Shown piece by piece: positions 44,596 to 54,679 of a DNA stretch of 64,000 nucleotides. The DNA lies in the NCBI GenBank assembly GCA_025602905.1, contig JAHLKI010000004.1, positions 806,001 through 870,000 of the forward strand, written 5' to 3'. A program made the position numbers and the translations under genes. A model generated the notes under the pieces. The model made no database searches, had not been told where the DNA came from, and saw only the letters and a list, made by a program, of their open reading frames with translations. The stretch is from Phlyctochytrium arcticum. Lineage: Eukaryota; Chytridiomycota; Chytridiomycetes; Chytridiales; Chytridiaceae. Each line of letters opens with the position of its first letter. Positions within the stretch are counted from its first letter, which is position 1.

Positions 44596-45266
44596 CTACC
44601 TAAGCGTATGTGTCCCTGGGCTTGCATACAGCTTTGTGTACATTCTTACAAGCGAATTGTATCCTCTTATGTCCCCTGTCCGATGCAAGTTGCCAGCGTC
44701 GCAATTTAGAGGGCTATCAGGTTCCGGTGACTGCATTGGAAGTTTAGTGATGTCAAGCCAGTATCTCCTGGAGTAGATACGTAAACAAGGTAGTCTCACC
44801 GTCAACAAAGCCAATACAGCGACACACAGTGATTGCAGTGTCCAAGCCGGGCTCCACGCCGTTTTCAGAACATCAAGACAAATTTCGCCCGTCTAGACGA
44901 AGTTGAGCAAATATATATGATGCAGTGACAGGCACTGAACCAATACCTTGAAATGGACGTTTGGATGACAGACAGGATGGGAGAAGGTAACTTTGGGGGC
45001 GGCGAGCGGGTATGAGTTGGGGATTTGCATGTCCAAAATAAAAGTTCCGCCTTCTCTTCCTTATCAATATGATTGACGTTGGCCGGTAGATCGTATTTAA
45101 AAATACCTTCATAAGGCGTTCCTGGACCGCCCTGTAGCGTTGCGTGCCAGCGAAACAGATTATCTTCCTCCCGCGGCTGCAGCTCCAGTACTTGCGGATG
45201 ATGGTCGCGGCGAAACTCGCTGTATTCCTTGAGCAGTCGCCGCGAAGCTGCTGTTGTCGTTGTCAT
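44596..45266 (-). CDS. PEX4: Peroxisomal E2 ubiquitin-conjugating enzyme PEX4
   Basis: Monoubiquitinates the import receptor PEX5 for recycling. Four exons (45107-45266, 44947-45050, 44800-44892, 44596-44730) give 163 residues. The UBC fold shows SRRLLKEYSEF, EDNLFRWHATLQGGPGTPYE, VCHPNVHFKTGEICLDVLK with the catalytic Cys, and WSPAWTLQSLCVAVLALL. The C-terminus (SPLNCDAGNLHRTGDIRGYN, then RMYTKLYA) fits PEX4 better than general E2s. No membrane anchor, as expected for PEX4. Divergent from HAC1. Confidence 0.92.
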
Positions 45267-45386
45267 TCCTCTTGATTATTATAGATCTCCACTCTGAAAT
45301 CCTGCGAAATGATTGCCGAAATCCTGGCCGAAATCCGGCAGACAGAATTTCCCGTCGGAGAACCAAAATCTCGCTGCGCCGCTGCG

Positions 45387-45448
45387 GACGTCAGGTCCAT
45401 TGAGTCATAGACTGTGCCGCTGGAACTGGCCAATCATTAGCCTCCACA
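45387..45448 (+). promoter_or_regulatory. bZIP-type and ERSE-like sites upstream of HAC1
   Basis: In the 409-bp divergent spacer 45267-45675 the plus strand holds GACGTCA (45387-45393), TGAGTCA (45401-45407) and CCAAT-N9-CCACA (45430-45448), one base off the mammalian ER stress element CCAAT-N9-CCACG. The grouping ahead of a UPR bZIP gene suggests autoregulation (inference). No other gene lies in the spacer. Confidence 0.45.
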
Positions 45449-45675
45449 CCGCGGCTGAGTTTCGCATATATAGCCGCTCGCCAGGCTGCCACTGCCTCCC
45501 CAAGCAAATTTAAGCAAACCCAGGACGACGAAGACGAAGACCGCACCCGGCGACCGCATATATCAGACTTGCAAGGATCAAAGGAGGACAAGGCTGATAG
45601 AAAAGCAAGTAGGAATAGGGGACGACGACAAGAGCCGACGGACCAAGAAAAAGACTCAGAAAACAAACTCCCCGT

Positions 45676-47087
45676 ATGTCGCTGCTGCCACAAAACACAT
45701 CAACACATACACTTGTGCCGCCAGGGCAGCGGTTACAATCCGACATTGAATCGTATTCTGCATCACCGACCAGTTTGCTCAACCTCTGGGACGCAGAAAC
45801 GTTGGCTTTCCCTGACCTCGACGACCTTGACACTCTATTGGCAGCACCAGCTTTTCCTGCTCCTTTGGGGCCGGTCCCATTAGAAGCGGTTACTGGGGTT
45901 GCCGCTGATACCAATCATCTTGACGCTAATCTCCCACAGAACTATGACTTTGCTAGCCTGGTCCCCTTCTTGTTCAATGAACTCTCCAATTTCCCCACAA
46001 CATATGCCCCGCTCAATGTCTCGCCGCCGAGTAGCGCAACAGACTCTCATCCAATTACTCAAGATTTTGTATTTGGTGATTACCTGGGCGGGACTCATTT
46101 CAAGTCCAGCCAAAGCATCTTACAAACATCAGCGAAACCCCTCTCTCCCAAGACCCTCTCGGTCCCTTCATCAAATCAAATCCCTCTCTCCCCGGTATCC
46201 ATCTCGTCACTTTCCGACCAGTCTGCACCACCACCAGCTCCTATACCCAAGGCTGGACCCCCCGGAAAGAAACAGAAACTATCTCCCGAAGAACGGGAGC
46301 AAAAGTCGCGCGCAAGGTGTGTAAAATTTCGTCTGTTCCTTTTGTCGTGTAGCAACAGATTTATAACACTTTGTACAATAGGGCCATCCGAAATAGGCAG
46401 GCAGCGCAAGATTCCCGAGACAAGAAACGAAAGTTTCTCGACGATCTGGAGGCATCTAATGATCACCTCACTCGTAGAAATCACTACTTGAATGATCGTC
46501 TGGAAAGCGTCGAGCAAGCAAACTCGGCTTTAAAAGCCGAGAATCAAAGTCTTGTCGCGCAACTCGCATCTCTCAACAAACGATTCAAACTCTTGGAATC
46601 GAATCCAAATCTTCTACTTGGCGCTTTGTCATCCGACCCAGCAGCGGTCGCATCCCAGCAGCGGATACTGTCAAAATGGAAGACTTTGGAATCGAAGACC
46701 AGGCCGATTGTGGACTTGAAAGATTCTTCAACTTCGACTCAGGCTCAACATCACCCCGTAGCAGCTACAATAGTGCTGATGCATGTCCTCCATTCGATGA
46801 TTTACCTTATATCGAATTCGGGACTGATCTCACCACTCATTTCTCGCTCGACGACCCTGCAGTCCAAGTCTGAAAATCTAATCTCCAATCAGCATGTTTC
46901 TACTCCCAAGAAGGTTGAACCTTTGCATACAGTGCGAGAAGCCATGCTTTCCTCACATCCCTCCTTGTCCTCCCGCCTCGGATTACTCTCACTACACAAC
47001 AGTCACAAGCAGTGTGCTTCCTCGCCACCGCGTCAAGCTCGTTTTGAGCATTTCCCCGTTTTGAGAACCGTTTGGGCTGGGCTCTAG
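45676..47087 (+). CDS. HAC1: Unfolded-protein-response bZIP factor HAC1/XBP1 with Ire1-type intron
   Basis: Exon 1 is 45676-46316 and exon 2 starts at 46382 (conventional GT-AG intron). The bZIP has KKQKLSPEEREQKSRARA, the DNA-contact motif NRQAAQDSRDKKRKF and a leucine zipper (NDRLESVEQANSALKAENQS). Two readings exist. Unspliced mRNA runs to the stop at 47087, about 448 residues, with a hydrophobic segment (VAATIVLMHVLHSMIYLI). Removal of 46642-46658 (17 nt, between two CNG|CNGN loops) shifts the frame to a stop at 46873, giving about 371 residues with an acidic, aromatic tail (VKMEDFGIEDQADCGLERFF, LPYIEFGTD) like an activation domain. The family is regulated this way in yeasts, filamentous fungi and animals, but usually with introns of 19-26 nt or longer. 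Divergent from PEX4, convergent with ELP6. Confidence 0.93.
46634..46666 (+). promoter_or_regulatory. Twin Ire1 cleavage hairpins bounding a 17-nt unconventional intron
   Basis: Hairpin 1: CGACC (46634-46638), 7-nt loop CAGCAGC, GGTCG (46646-46650). Hairpin 2: ATCC (46652-46655), loop CAGCAGC, GGAT (46663-46666). Both loops fit the Ire1 consensus CNG|CNGN; cuts after 46641 and 46658 remove 17 nt and switch the frame. Confidence 0.85.
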
Positions 47088-47278
47088 TCTGTAGTCTCCA
47101 CCAACTTTTTACTTTTAATTGTTCTTGTACATACTTTTTTTGGTCATTCTTCATTCACTTTTCCAACCAATCTATGATATTCTACGTCTCACAATTGACG
47201 TCCGTTCAGTGTAGTCCAATTTCCCTACCGTCCGAGCTCAGGAATCACACACATTTCTACACGTTTGCAGTGGATGTA

Positions 47279-48178
47279 TCAAATAATACCCGCCGAAAAC
47301 CCTTTTTTGAAAAAGTGGACTCCTCCATCCGCCAGCTTATACAACAAGCACCCAGGAACAAATTCCTTATCTCGTAAGAGAGCCCCTCTACATATTGAGA
47401 TCTGTCCATCAATTCCCTGCGTAGATCCGCTGACCAGAGGATCCACACGGAGTATGTAGTGGCTCAGGTGTTCAACCATGCCGGTCATGCCCGTATGAGA
47501 TGGAGAGGCGTCTTCGTCGGCGTGGAGCCTTATAACTAGCGTTCCGTTGCGCTAAAGAGCAATGAGAAAGGTTGTTTAAGGGGAAGGAATGGGAGGGACA
47601 TACCGAAAATACGAAATCACGGAGTTTGAGGATAAAGGATAAAACCAAGGTGGGGTGAATGCCGGCATAATCCAAAATGGACAGATCGTCGATTATGACA
47701 TGGGGCTTTGATGTCGGTGTTGATGGCGGTGACTTGAAACTTGAGATGACTTGCTCCAGCAATTCATTGAGATCCCTTGGCTCATCACTCTTGTTTATTC
47801 CCCCTGATCCCACACAAGAACTCCCATCCAAAAACTCGAGTTCGCCTCTTGATTCGGCTGCTGGAAAATTTGTACCCTACAAATAAACATGTTTAGCCGG
47901 CTTGAGAGTCGTCCACATGATTGATCACATACGAGTTTTTTGGACACAGAAGCATAATGGGCTTTACTCTGCCCAAATGCGAGGAAAAGAATTTTGGTGG
48001 AGGGGGATAGAGCCCGGGATAGAAAGTAGTGGAGGAGGAAACTACCGGGAGACTCTAGGCGGTCCCGGACTAGAATTAGGCTGGAATTGTCGGATTGGGA
48101 GGAGTGGGGGGTTGGTGCGGGTGGTGTGATGAGGGAGGAGGTCCCCCAATTTAAGGATGTATCTAGACTTGAGAACAT
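47279..48178 (-). CDS. ELP6: Elongator complex subunit ELP6
   Basis: Part of the ELP4-5-6 RecA-like ring of Elongator, needed for tRNA wobble-uridine modification. Three exons (47933-48178, 47604-47876, 47279-47551) give 263 residues. Family-like segments are MFSSLDTSLNWG, LILVRDRLESPGSFLLHYFL, ILFLAFGQSKAHY, IIDDLSILDYAG and the late HYILRVDPLVSG and GVHFFKKGFSAG. It lacks Walker motifs, as usual for ELP6. Assignment rests on remembered family patterns, not a search. Confidence 0.85.
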
Positions 48179-48369
48179 TTGTGGAAGTTCTTTTGCTTTT
48201 CACTCATAGGTTGAGTGCAGGTTGTCGAAACTTGATTTGAGCTCCGGCAAATGAATGGCGCAGTCGATAATGTCACTGCGTTTCTCCGACATCTTGTTGA
48301 TCTTGAGGTCAACATCCAACGGGAGCCCGTCTGCAATCCACCGGGAAGCGTTTTTGCTCCCCTCCGCAA

Positions 48370-49024
48370 ATGCAGCCCGTATACGCCATTTTAACCGTCA
48401 TTTTTCTCATTCTCCTAGGTTTTCTCGGACTGGTAAGATAAGAGGCCTTCCCCTCCCACTCAGTCCCCAGTTCTAAAAACCCCATCCCACAGAGTCCATC
48501 AAGTACAGTCCGGCCCTACCTCCCTCCCCCCCTCCGCGACAACGACAAATTACTCCATTTTGCCTGTTTCACCATCCTCGCTTTTCTCGTCTACCGCACC
48601 TTGAACTTAAAATCTGGGGGAAAGAATTGTTTAGTGTCGGGAGTGCTCCTTGGGGCTGCGAGCGTCGGAAGCGAAGTTTTACAGGGTCTAGTGTCGAGTA
48701 GAATCTTTGATGCAAAGGATATCATAGTAAGCATTTACCCCAGCTTTAAGCATTCTCTTTTGTTTTGTATTTGCCAGTGCGACCTGGACCGCGGGGTGTC
48801 GTTTGCTAACTTTACCCTTTTATTGCACAAAGGCGAACCTGGGTGGTTCTGTCTTGGGGATTGGAATCGCCGCCACTAGCACCTTCCTAAATGTACATTG
48901 TATCCGACGGCACAGAAAGGGCTATATACAGTCTCAACAACCTGATGAAATGCCATTGACTGCCACCTCAGTTGACGAGCATGAAAATGATGACACGTCT
49001 CTTACTACAATCGTAGTACAGTAG
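48370..49024 (+). CDS. VanZ-like membrane protein
   Basis: Three exons (48370-48432, 48493-48726, 48833-49024) give 162 residues. After an N-terminal membrane segment (AILTVIFLILLGFLGL) come the VanZ-like features DKLLHFACFTILAFLVYR, SVGSEVLQGL, FDAKDIIANLGGSVLGIGI. VanZ-family proteins are small polytopic membrane proteins; the cellular role in fungi is not known. The C-terminus is hydrophilic. A diverged copy of the last exon lies just downstream (49170-49283). Confidence 0.85.
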
Positions 49025-49169
49025 TATGCAGAAGATGGGAGAGACAAAAAATGATGATATAGCGTATGTATCTAAATGTGACTATTCTTTACATGGGCCA
49101 TTCTCTGCCACGACCCAACTTTTGAGTATGTCCGTCTTTCCCGCTGTGATTCATTCTTATCACACAAAG

Positions 49170-49283
49170 GCGAATCTGGGAAGTTCAGTCCTGGCGATTG
49201 GAGTCACAGACAGGAGCGCCTTTCTAAATGGACATGGTGGTCCGATGGTGGCACAACGCAACTTGATGAACGCCCGCAGATGA
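49170..49283 (+). other. Tandem copy of the VanZ-like gene's last exon (possible alternative terminal exon)
   Basis: After the same cacaaag acceptor, the DNA again encodes ANLGSSVLAIG in the correct phase and then diverges, ending at a TGA after 38 codons. Similarity resumes at the 3' end (ctacaatcgt...acagtagtatg at 49296-49322, against 49003-49028). It is either an alternative last exon or a decayed duplicate. Confidence 0.6.
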
Positions 49284-49356
49284 TGGCATTGTCCCTGACT
49301 ACAATCGTAACACAGTAGTATGAAACAGAATATATGTGCATGTATGTGTGTGTGGT

Positions 49357-52300
49357 CTACATGGTGGGCCCTCCCATCCCCCTCCCCATTTTTCGCGCAT
49401 GCCCGTCTTTCCGGCTATGGTTGGCCATTTTACTTTTATTGCGTTCTTTTTTGGCAGCAGCACGTTGTCTGTCCTGCTGGGTTGAGGAATTCGATGGGGG
49501 TGAACTTGTATCGCCCTCGTTCTGAGTGCTGGATACGGGCATGTCACGTCTTGGTGCGGGTGATCTTGGAGCATTCTGGGTGGTGCTATCGGCTGCTACT
49601 GGCCCGTCACGCCGTGGTTGTGCGGGCGATCTTGGAGCGCTTTGATTACTACTGGCTACGGGCCCATCACGCCGTGGTTGTGCGGGCGATCGTGGAGCGT
49701 TCTGGTTACTACTGGCTACTGGCCCATCACGCCGTGGAGGTGCGGGTGATCTCGTCGATCCATTACCCTGCTGCTTGCCAGATTTATTGCCAGATCGCTC
49801 ACCCCCATGACGCTGCGCACGTCCTGTTGGCGGCGCGTTCATGGGCCTTTGTTGTTGTGGTTGCAGTGGTGGGGAATCTGTAATAGGTTTATTACCCTTC
49901 CATTCATACTTTGCCAAAATCTGTTTCTTTTTAGGCTAAAAAAACCGGATTTAGCAAATGATTCATAGCAAATACACCCCAAAAGACACTCACATCCCGC
50001 TCAAACATGGAAAACCATCCCTCAATTTGTTCATCCGAGAGTCCAGTCCTCTGCCTCAATTTCGCGCGTTCAGGGTGCCGCCGCTGTGATCGTTGGAAGA
50101 CGGATGGGTTTGATTGGTACAAGGAAATTAGATCAGAAGTATATTCGGCGGCGGGGTCAGCAGGTGGACCATGTTGCTGCTTAACATAGACGATATTTTC
50201 CTCCTCATCGACAAGATGGAGTTCAATCGTTCCGGCCAGTTTGATTTCACTTGTGTCGTATGTATCATCATACCTAAGTGGAAAATGAGATGATGGGGGT
50301 GGGGGAAAGGATGTGATCAACTACTTACTCATCATCCATATCTTCATACTGGGTGGCCAGCAATTCCTCTTTTTGGGATCGGACAAAGTCCTTGTCGTCA
50401 AGGGTATCAAGTGGTGTTCTAAACAAGTTCATTAGTTGGCACTGCGAGCAAGATGGGCACGACCAACATCAAGTCTTACTCTTTCTTGCCAAAAATGACC
50501 GAATTGGGATCCAGTTTTCTCCCCGAAAAGACATCAAATTCGTCCCCGTCATAGACATTACGGCGCGACGACAGGATATCATTCTGTTCAACAAGGGGTG
50601 GTGGTGGGGTGGGTGTTCGTGAGATGGACGCGGGTAGAGTCGGGGGTTCCGGCACCGTCCTAAAAAACATTTTTAGCGTTGTTGGAAAACAAAAGAGAAA
50701 TTCAAGGGATGTAAGAACAAACCTCCGCATTTGGCGATCAAGTTTCTGGACCAGATCGGGCAAATTATCTTCCAGGATACTCATAATGGTCGTCTCGACG
50801 TCATTGTTCATGGCAATCAGACATGCTTCAATGAACCCATCTCCCAGTTCTGGAAACAAGTCTTGGACTTGGGAAATAAGCGATGTGCGGACAACGTCGT
50901 CTTCATTGGGAAGCATGTCCGGCTAATAAAAAAAGGGTAAGATATTGACGTTGGAGGGGGTGGAGAGGGATATACGTACATTGAGGGTAGCAGCACTGTT
51001 GGTTGTCAATAAAGCATTACTGGTCTCTCCTCCGCCCTGTTCGTTTTCCGTGCGCCACCGTTGACGGGCAAGGATCTGCCGTTTAATCTCCGTATTCCCA
51101 CTAAACGTGACCATATGCTCCAACGATGTAATCAGGTAATCCAGTCGAGCATCCCCGTCTTCCGATGCGTTGAAGTGAGTATCCCGCAGGTGTTTCAACT
51201 TGTTTCCGAGCGAAAAGTCGATTTCCAAGTCGACGAGCAAGGGAGCTCCATCCAGAAAGGGGACTGGACCGTCGAATTGGGAGAGTTCGAGAAGCTCCAT
51301 GAGGAAATCGCAGAGTCGCTCTACTGTTTGACTAATGAACATTGACGAGCCTGACACTGTATCGGCTTCGTCGGGTGCGCAATTGAGTGCCTCGAGGAAT
51401 GCATGGGTTATCAAGGCCTCTGTGAAGGCTATGATACTGGCCTTGAAAAATTTTACGGTATGAATTTGATCATCGCTCTGCAGCAGGATGTCAATCACGT
51501 CTTCCGCATGGGATTTGCCACCGTTTTCTTTTCGTTGAGATTGCTGCTGAGATGCCGCCAAGGTGTTTGCAACCTGGTAAATGTCGGTCAGGGAGGAGAC
51601 CAAGTCTCGCCGGTGAAGGAGGCTGTCCGTGACACTCTCTATTCCGAGCAACGCCACAGAGCGTAATGACAACAGAGCATCAGCCAAGAGCTCAACATCG
51701 ACTGAGGCAGAACGTTCCTCAATGTTGTTGGCCATGCTCGCACCGCTACCACCACCTCCCGTAGTCTCTGTCAGATCGGAAACCTCGGCGGCTCGGGCTT
51801 TACCCTTTGAGCCTTTGCCCTTTGTGGCTTTCCCCAGTTTCTTTTGCATCGCGTGGGCGGAATCAATGATAATGTCACTGACATGTTTCAACTCGGTGAC
51901 GAATTGCGGCTGCGCAGATAAAACGGATCGAACAGAGTGTCGGAGTAACGATTCATTGAATCCGGAAAAGAGGCGTAACGCATCGAGTAAAACTGGAATC
52001 GTCAATAATCTCCGCTCATGCAACAAGCTCGGCCACTCTGATTGACTCCACGCTTCCAATCTTTTCAAGGCGGCAGGGTCCTTTGACCCTGCAGGACCCC
52101 CAGAGTCTGGAGCATCAGTCATCTGGTCTTGCTCCTCCTCTTCCTCCAAAGCGGCAGTCGCATTTTGAGCCTCCTCAGCCGCCAACAGCAGCCGACAGAA
52201 TAGAAAAAAAGTCTTTCGAATCAAGGCCGTGTCCTGAACCTTGGATTGTTGGAAGAATGCATCAAGGTATTTTGATATAGAGTATTTGGGATATTTGGGA

Positions 52301-52488
52301 AAGATGGCAGTGCTCCAGAATACGGCAAAGGGTGCCCGAAGCAGTGTTGAAAGTGATCTGAGGTTGTGCTTTAAGACAATGCCGGCAATGTCTGGTGGGT
52401 CCACATTAGTAGGAGCCAGCGGAGGAAACAGCTTTAGCGGCAAGCTGTTGTTCTCGCTGATTGACATTGCGGTATCAGTACTATGCAT
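49357..52488 (-). CDS. ASCC2: ASCC2/Rqt3-like CUE-domain protein (ribosome quality control)
   Basis: The ASC-1/RQT complex splits collided ribosomes; this subunit binds ubiquitin through its CUE domain. Six exons (50980-52488, 50723-50922, 50480-50659, 50329-50418, 49994-50273, 49357-49935) give about 945 residues. The N-terminal 500 residues are helical (FPPLAPTNVDPPDIAG; YSISKYLDAFFQQSK). The CUE domain follows in exon 2 (DLFPELGDGFIEACLIAMN, then ILEDNLPDLVQKL), then the family segment DEYDDTYDTSEI. The tail is basic with four imperfect repeats of about 20 residues (APRSPAQPRRDGPVASS). Divergent from the ABRACL gene with 188 bp between starts. Confidence 0.9.
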
Positions 52489-52676
52489 TCTGATAAATAG
52501 TTTGTATGTACAAATGAAGATCACAGACGATACTTTGGCACAAACCATTTCCACATTCCACAAATTATTATGTGCATCAGCAATTTCGCTCACGTGACAT
52601 TTTATATGACGGACTTGACGGCGGAAATTTGGTGGGAACGGAAACACGTCGCGCTAAAAGAATTTACAAGAACAAG

Positions 52677-52986
52677 ATGGTCAACGTCGACGAAGAGATT
52701 GAGCAGCTCAAGGAAGAGATTGTGCGCCTGGGCGAGAAGGATGCCAAGACGGGCAGGACAAAAGTCAAGTTTGGAATCCTGGTGCGAGATGACCGTTGCG
52801 CCAACATCTGTAAGTGAAACTGCAATCCGCGAGATCCAGCACGCGCTTGACCACTTAAATTGAAATTTTCCAGTCGAAGCGTTAGTTGGAACGCTCAAGG
52901 CCGCCAAAAAGAGAAAGGTCATCCAATACGACGCAGAGATTCTACTCCAGGGACCGCACGACAATGTGGAGATCGAGCTTTTGTAA
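52677..52986 (+). CDS. ABRACL: Costars-domain protein (ABRACL family)
   Basis: Small actin-associated regulator in amoebae and animals. Two exons (52677-52809, 52874-52986) give 81 residues, the exact family length. Landmarks: EIEQLKEEIVRLGEKDA, KVKFGILVRDDRCANIFEAL and VGTLKAAKKRKVIQYDAEIL. The whole protein is one Costars domain. Confidence 0.95.
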
Positions 52987-53062
52987 ACCTTTATTGTACA
53001 TAGACAGAGACTTTACAGAATGAGCAGAATGAGAACTTGAAAGTGTGTACGCGTGAATAAGA

Positions 53063-53989
53063 TTATCGCAGGGTAGATTGACCAGATTGATGACTACTTG
53101 ATCCTGTCCGGCCAGCTCCGTGTCGTTCAAGATCGACTGCCCAAAGTGCTGCTCCGACGACGCTGGTCGCCGAGAAAAAGATGCCAATGACGGGCAATAG
53201 CTGGAGAGCAAAGGCAATGGCACCAAACGCGACATAGCCGCCCTTTTTCTCATTGACAAAATTTCTTGCTTGTTCACTGTTCCAGCCCTTGAGCTCAAAG
53301 TACCGAGAGTGAAGGGACTGACCCATCTTTTTGCCGTTCATGATGAAGAAGACAATGGAGCCGACGACTGGGATAAAGTTGAGGGGGAGCGTGAGGAGAT
53401 AGTGGGCAATGGCCGAGGGTGAGAATCGATCGACTGTGCGCTGGACAGCCTTGGCAATGCCAACCTTTTTTCGGGGCTGGGATGAGACCAAAGCTTGCTG
53501 TCCTTCCTTTTTGAGTGTGCGTTCAAAGAGATCGTCTTGCATGGGGTCCAAGTAAAATGTTCGGACGGCGAGCGACGAAATCATCCATGATTCAATCAAG
53601 ACCAGGACAATGGCGACGGGGACGCCCAGAAATGGAGTGAGAAATAGCGAGAGGACCGTCATTTGGGGAAGCCAGGTGAATATGAGGAGAGCGATTGTAA
53701 TGGCAGCTGAAGTCAGTGCGGCCCGGCCCATGGTGCCTACAATAGGGCGGTATAGATCCGGGTTGCGGATAAAGTACAGGATGCCTTAGTTCATAAAGTT
53801 AGTGGACAGGATGAATACCATTTCGTGAGATGCCAACTTACCCTGAAACGGATAGATGTAGGCGCCGTCGGCCTCGGAGAAGCCGGTCGAGACCTGAGTC
53901 GACATTTCGCGGCCGACATCGGCGGCAAACCCGCTGGGATCTTGCCTGAATTCGCCGACGCGCTGGCGGAGCTCGTGGACGACCGACAT
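53063..53989 (-). CDS. EI24 / RRT8-LDS-type multispan membrane protein
   Basis: Two exons (53842-53989, 53063-53784) give 289 residues. A hydrophilic N-terminus (HELRQRVGEFRQDPSGFAAD) precedes a YPFQGILYFIRNPDLYRPI segment and four to five membrane spans. The late part PLNFIPVVGSIVFFIMNGKK and a second one, FALQLLPVIGIFFSATSVVG, are typical of the EI24/outer-spore-wall RRT8 superfamily, whose members sit at ER or lipid droplets. The precise role is unknown. Convergent with ABRACL, 76 bp away. Confidence 0.8.
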
Positions 53990-54679
53990 GGTTTCTTGGC
54001 TGTAGTTGAGGTTTGAGCGGTTTGAGTGGTTTAGTGCAGTATGTATATACTTGTAGTAAGAGAGGGATGTGTGAGCGTAAGATCGCGGCGGACGGCCAAG
54101 GGCGTCTCTTTTTTATAGTCGGGAAATCCGACGCGAACGCGCATGAAGTCATCGCCATGAGGTCATGCATGGTCTGGCTTTTATCACCCGCATTTATCGC
54201 CAGGCAAGCCCTGGGGATATTCTGAGTATTGGCTGCATTTCCCCACATTTCCTAATATACATTCAAGGCCATAGAAAGTAGATGGATTTTCCTGTTGGGT
54301 TTGAGAGATTTGGGAGCTATTAGATTCAGAGCACTAGGCCAACTTTCCATCGCGGAACAAGTCCCAGGATGTTACACTTACCTAGTGCCTATATTTTCCA
54401 TTCCAGGCATGTACTATTTCTCATTGCCACTGGAAAGTTCATCAGGTATATCTTAAAACATCTATCATTTTATTTTTAAATGTCCGGGCATTGCGACCGT
54501 CCAGTGTGCTATTGATGTAGCATCTGTCTCACGCGACGGGAAGCTGGAAAATGAAAGGGCTGGAATAAACTTACGCGTAAAACACAGTTAACCTTGTGCA
54601 TTCCGCCATAAGCTAGCGAGTTAATTTGCCAATTGGCTATTTGGTGGTAGATCCAACAGGTTAAAGTAGGAGAGGAGAG
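53990..54679. other. Divergent upstream region of the EI24-like and BBOF1 genes
   Basis: 690 bp, no gene seen. A perfect 10-bp palindrome GCCAATTGGC lies about 50 bp before the BBOF1 start. Confidence 0.5.

Noticed and set aside
46647..46658. A 12-nt spliceosomal GT-AG intron in HAC1
   Set aside because: Far too short for the spliceosome, whereas the two hairpins give a precise Ire1 explanation.
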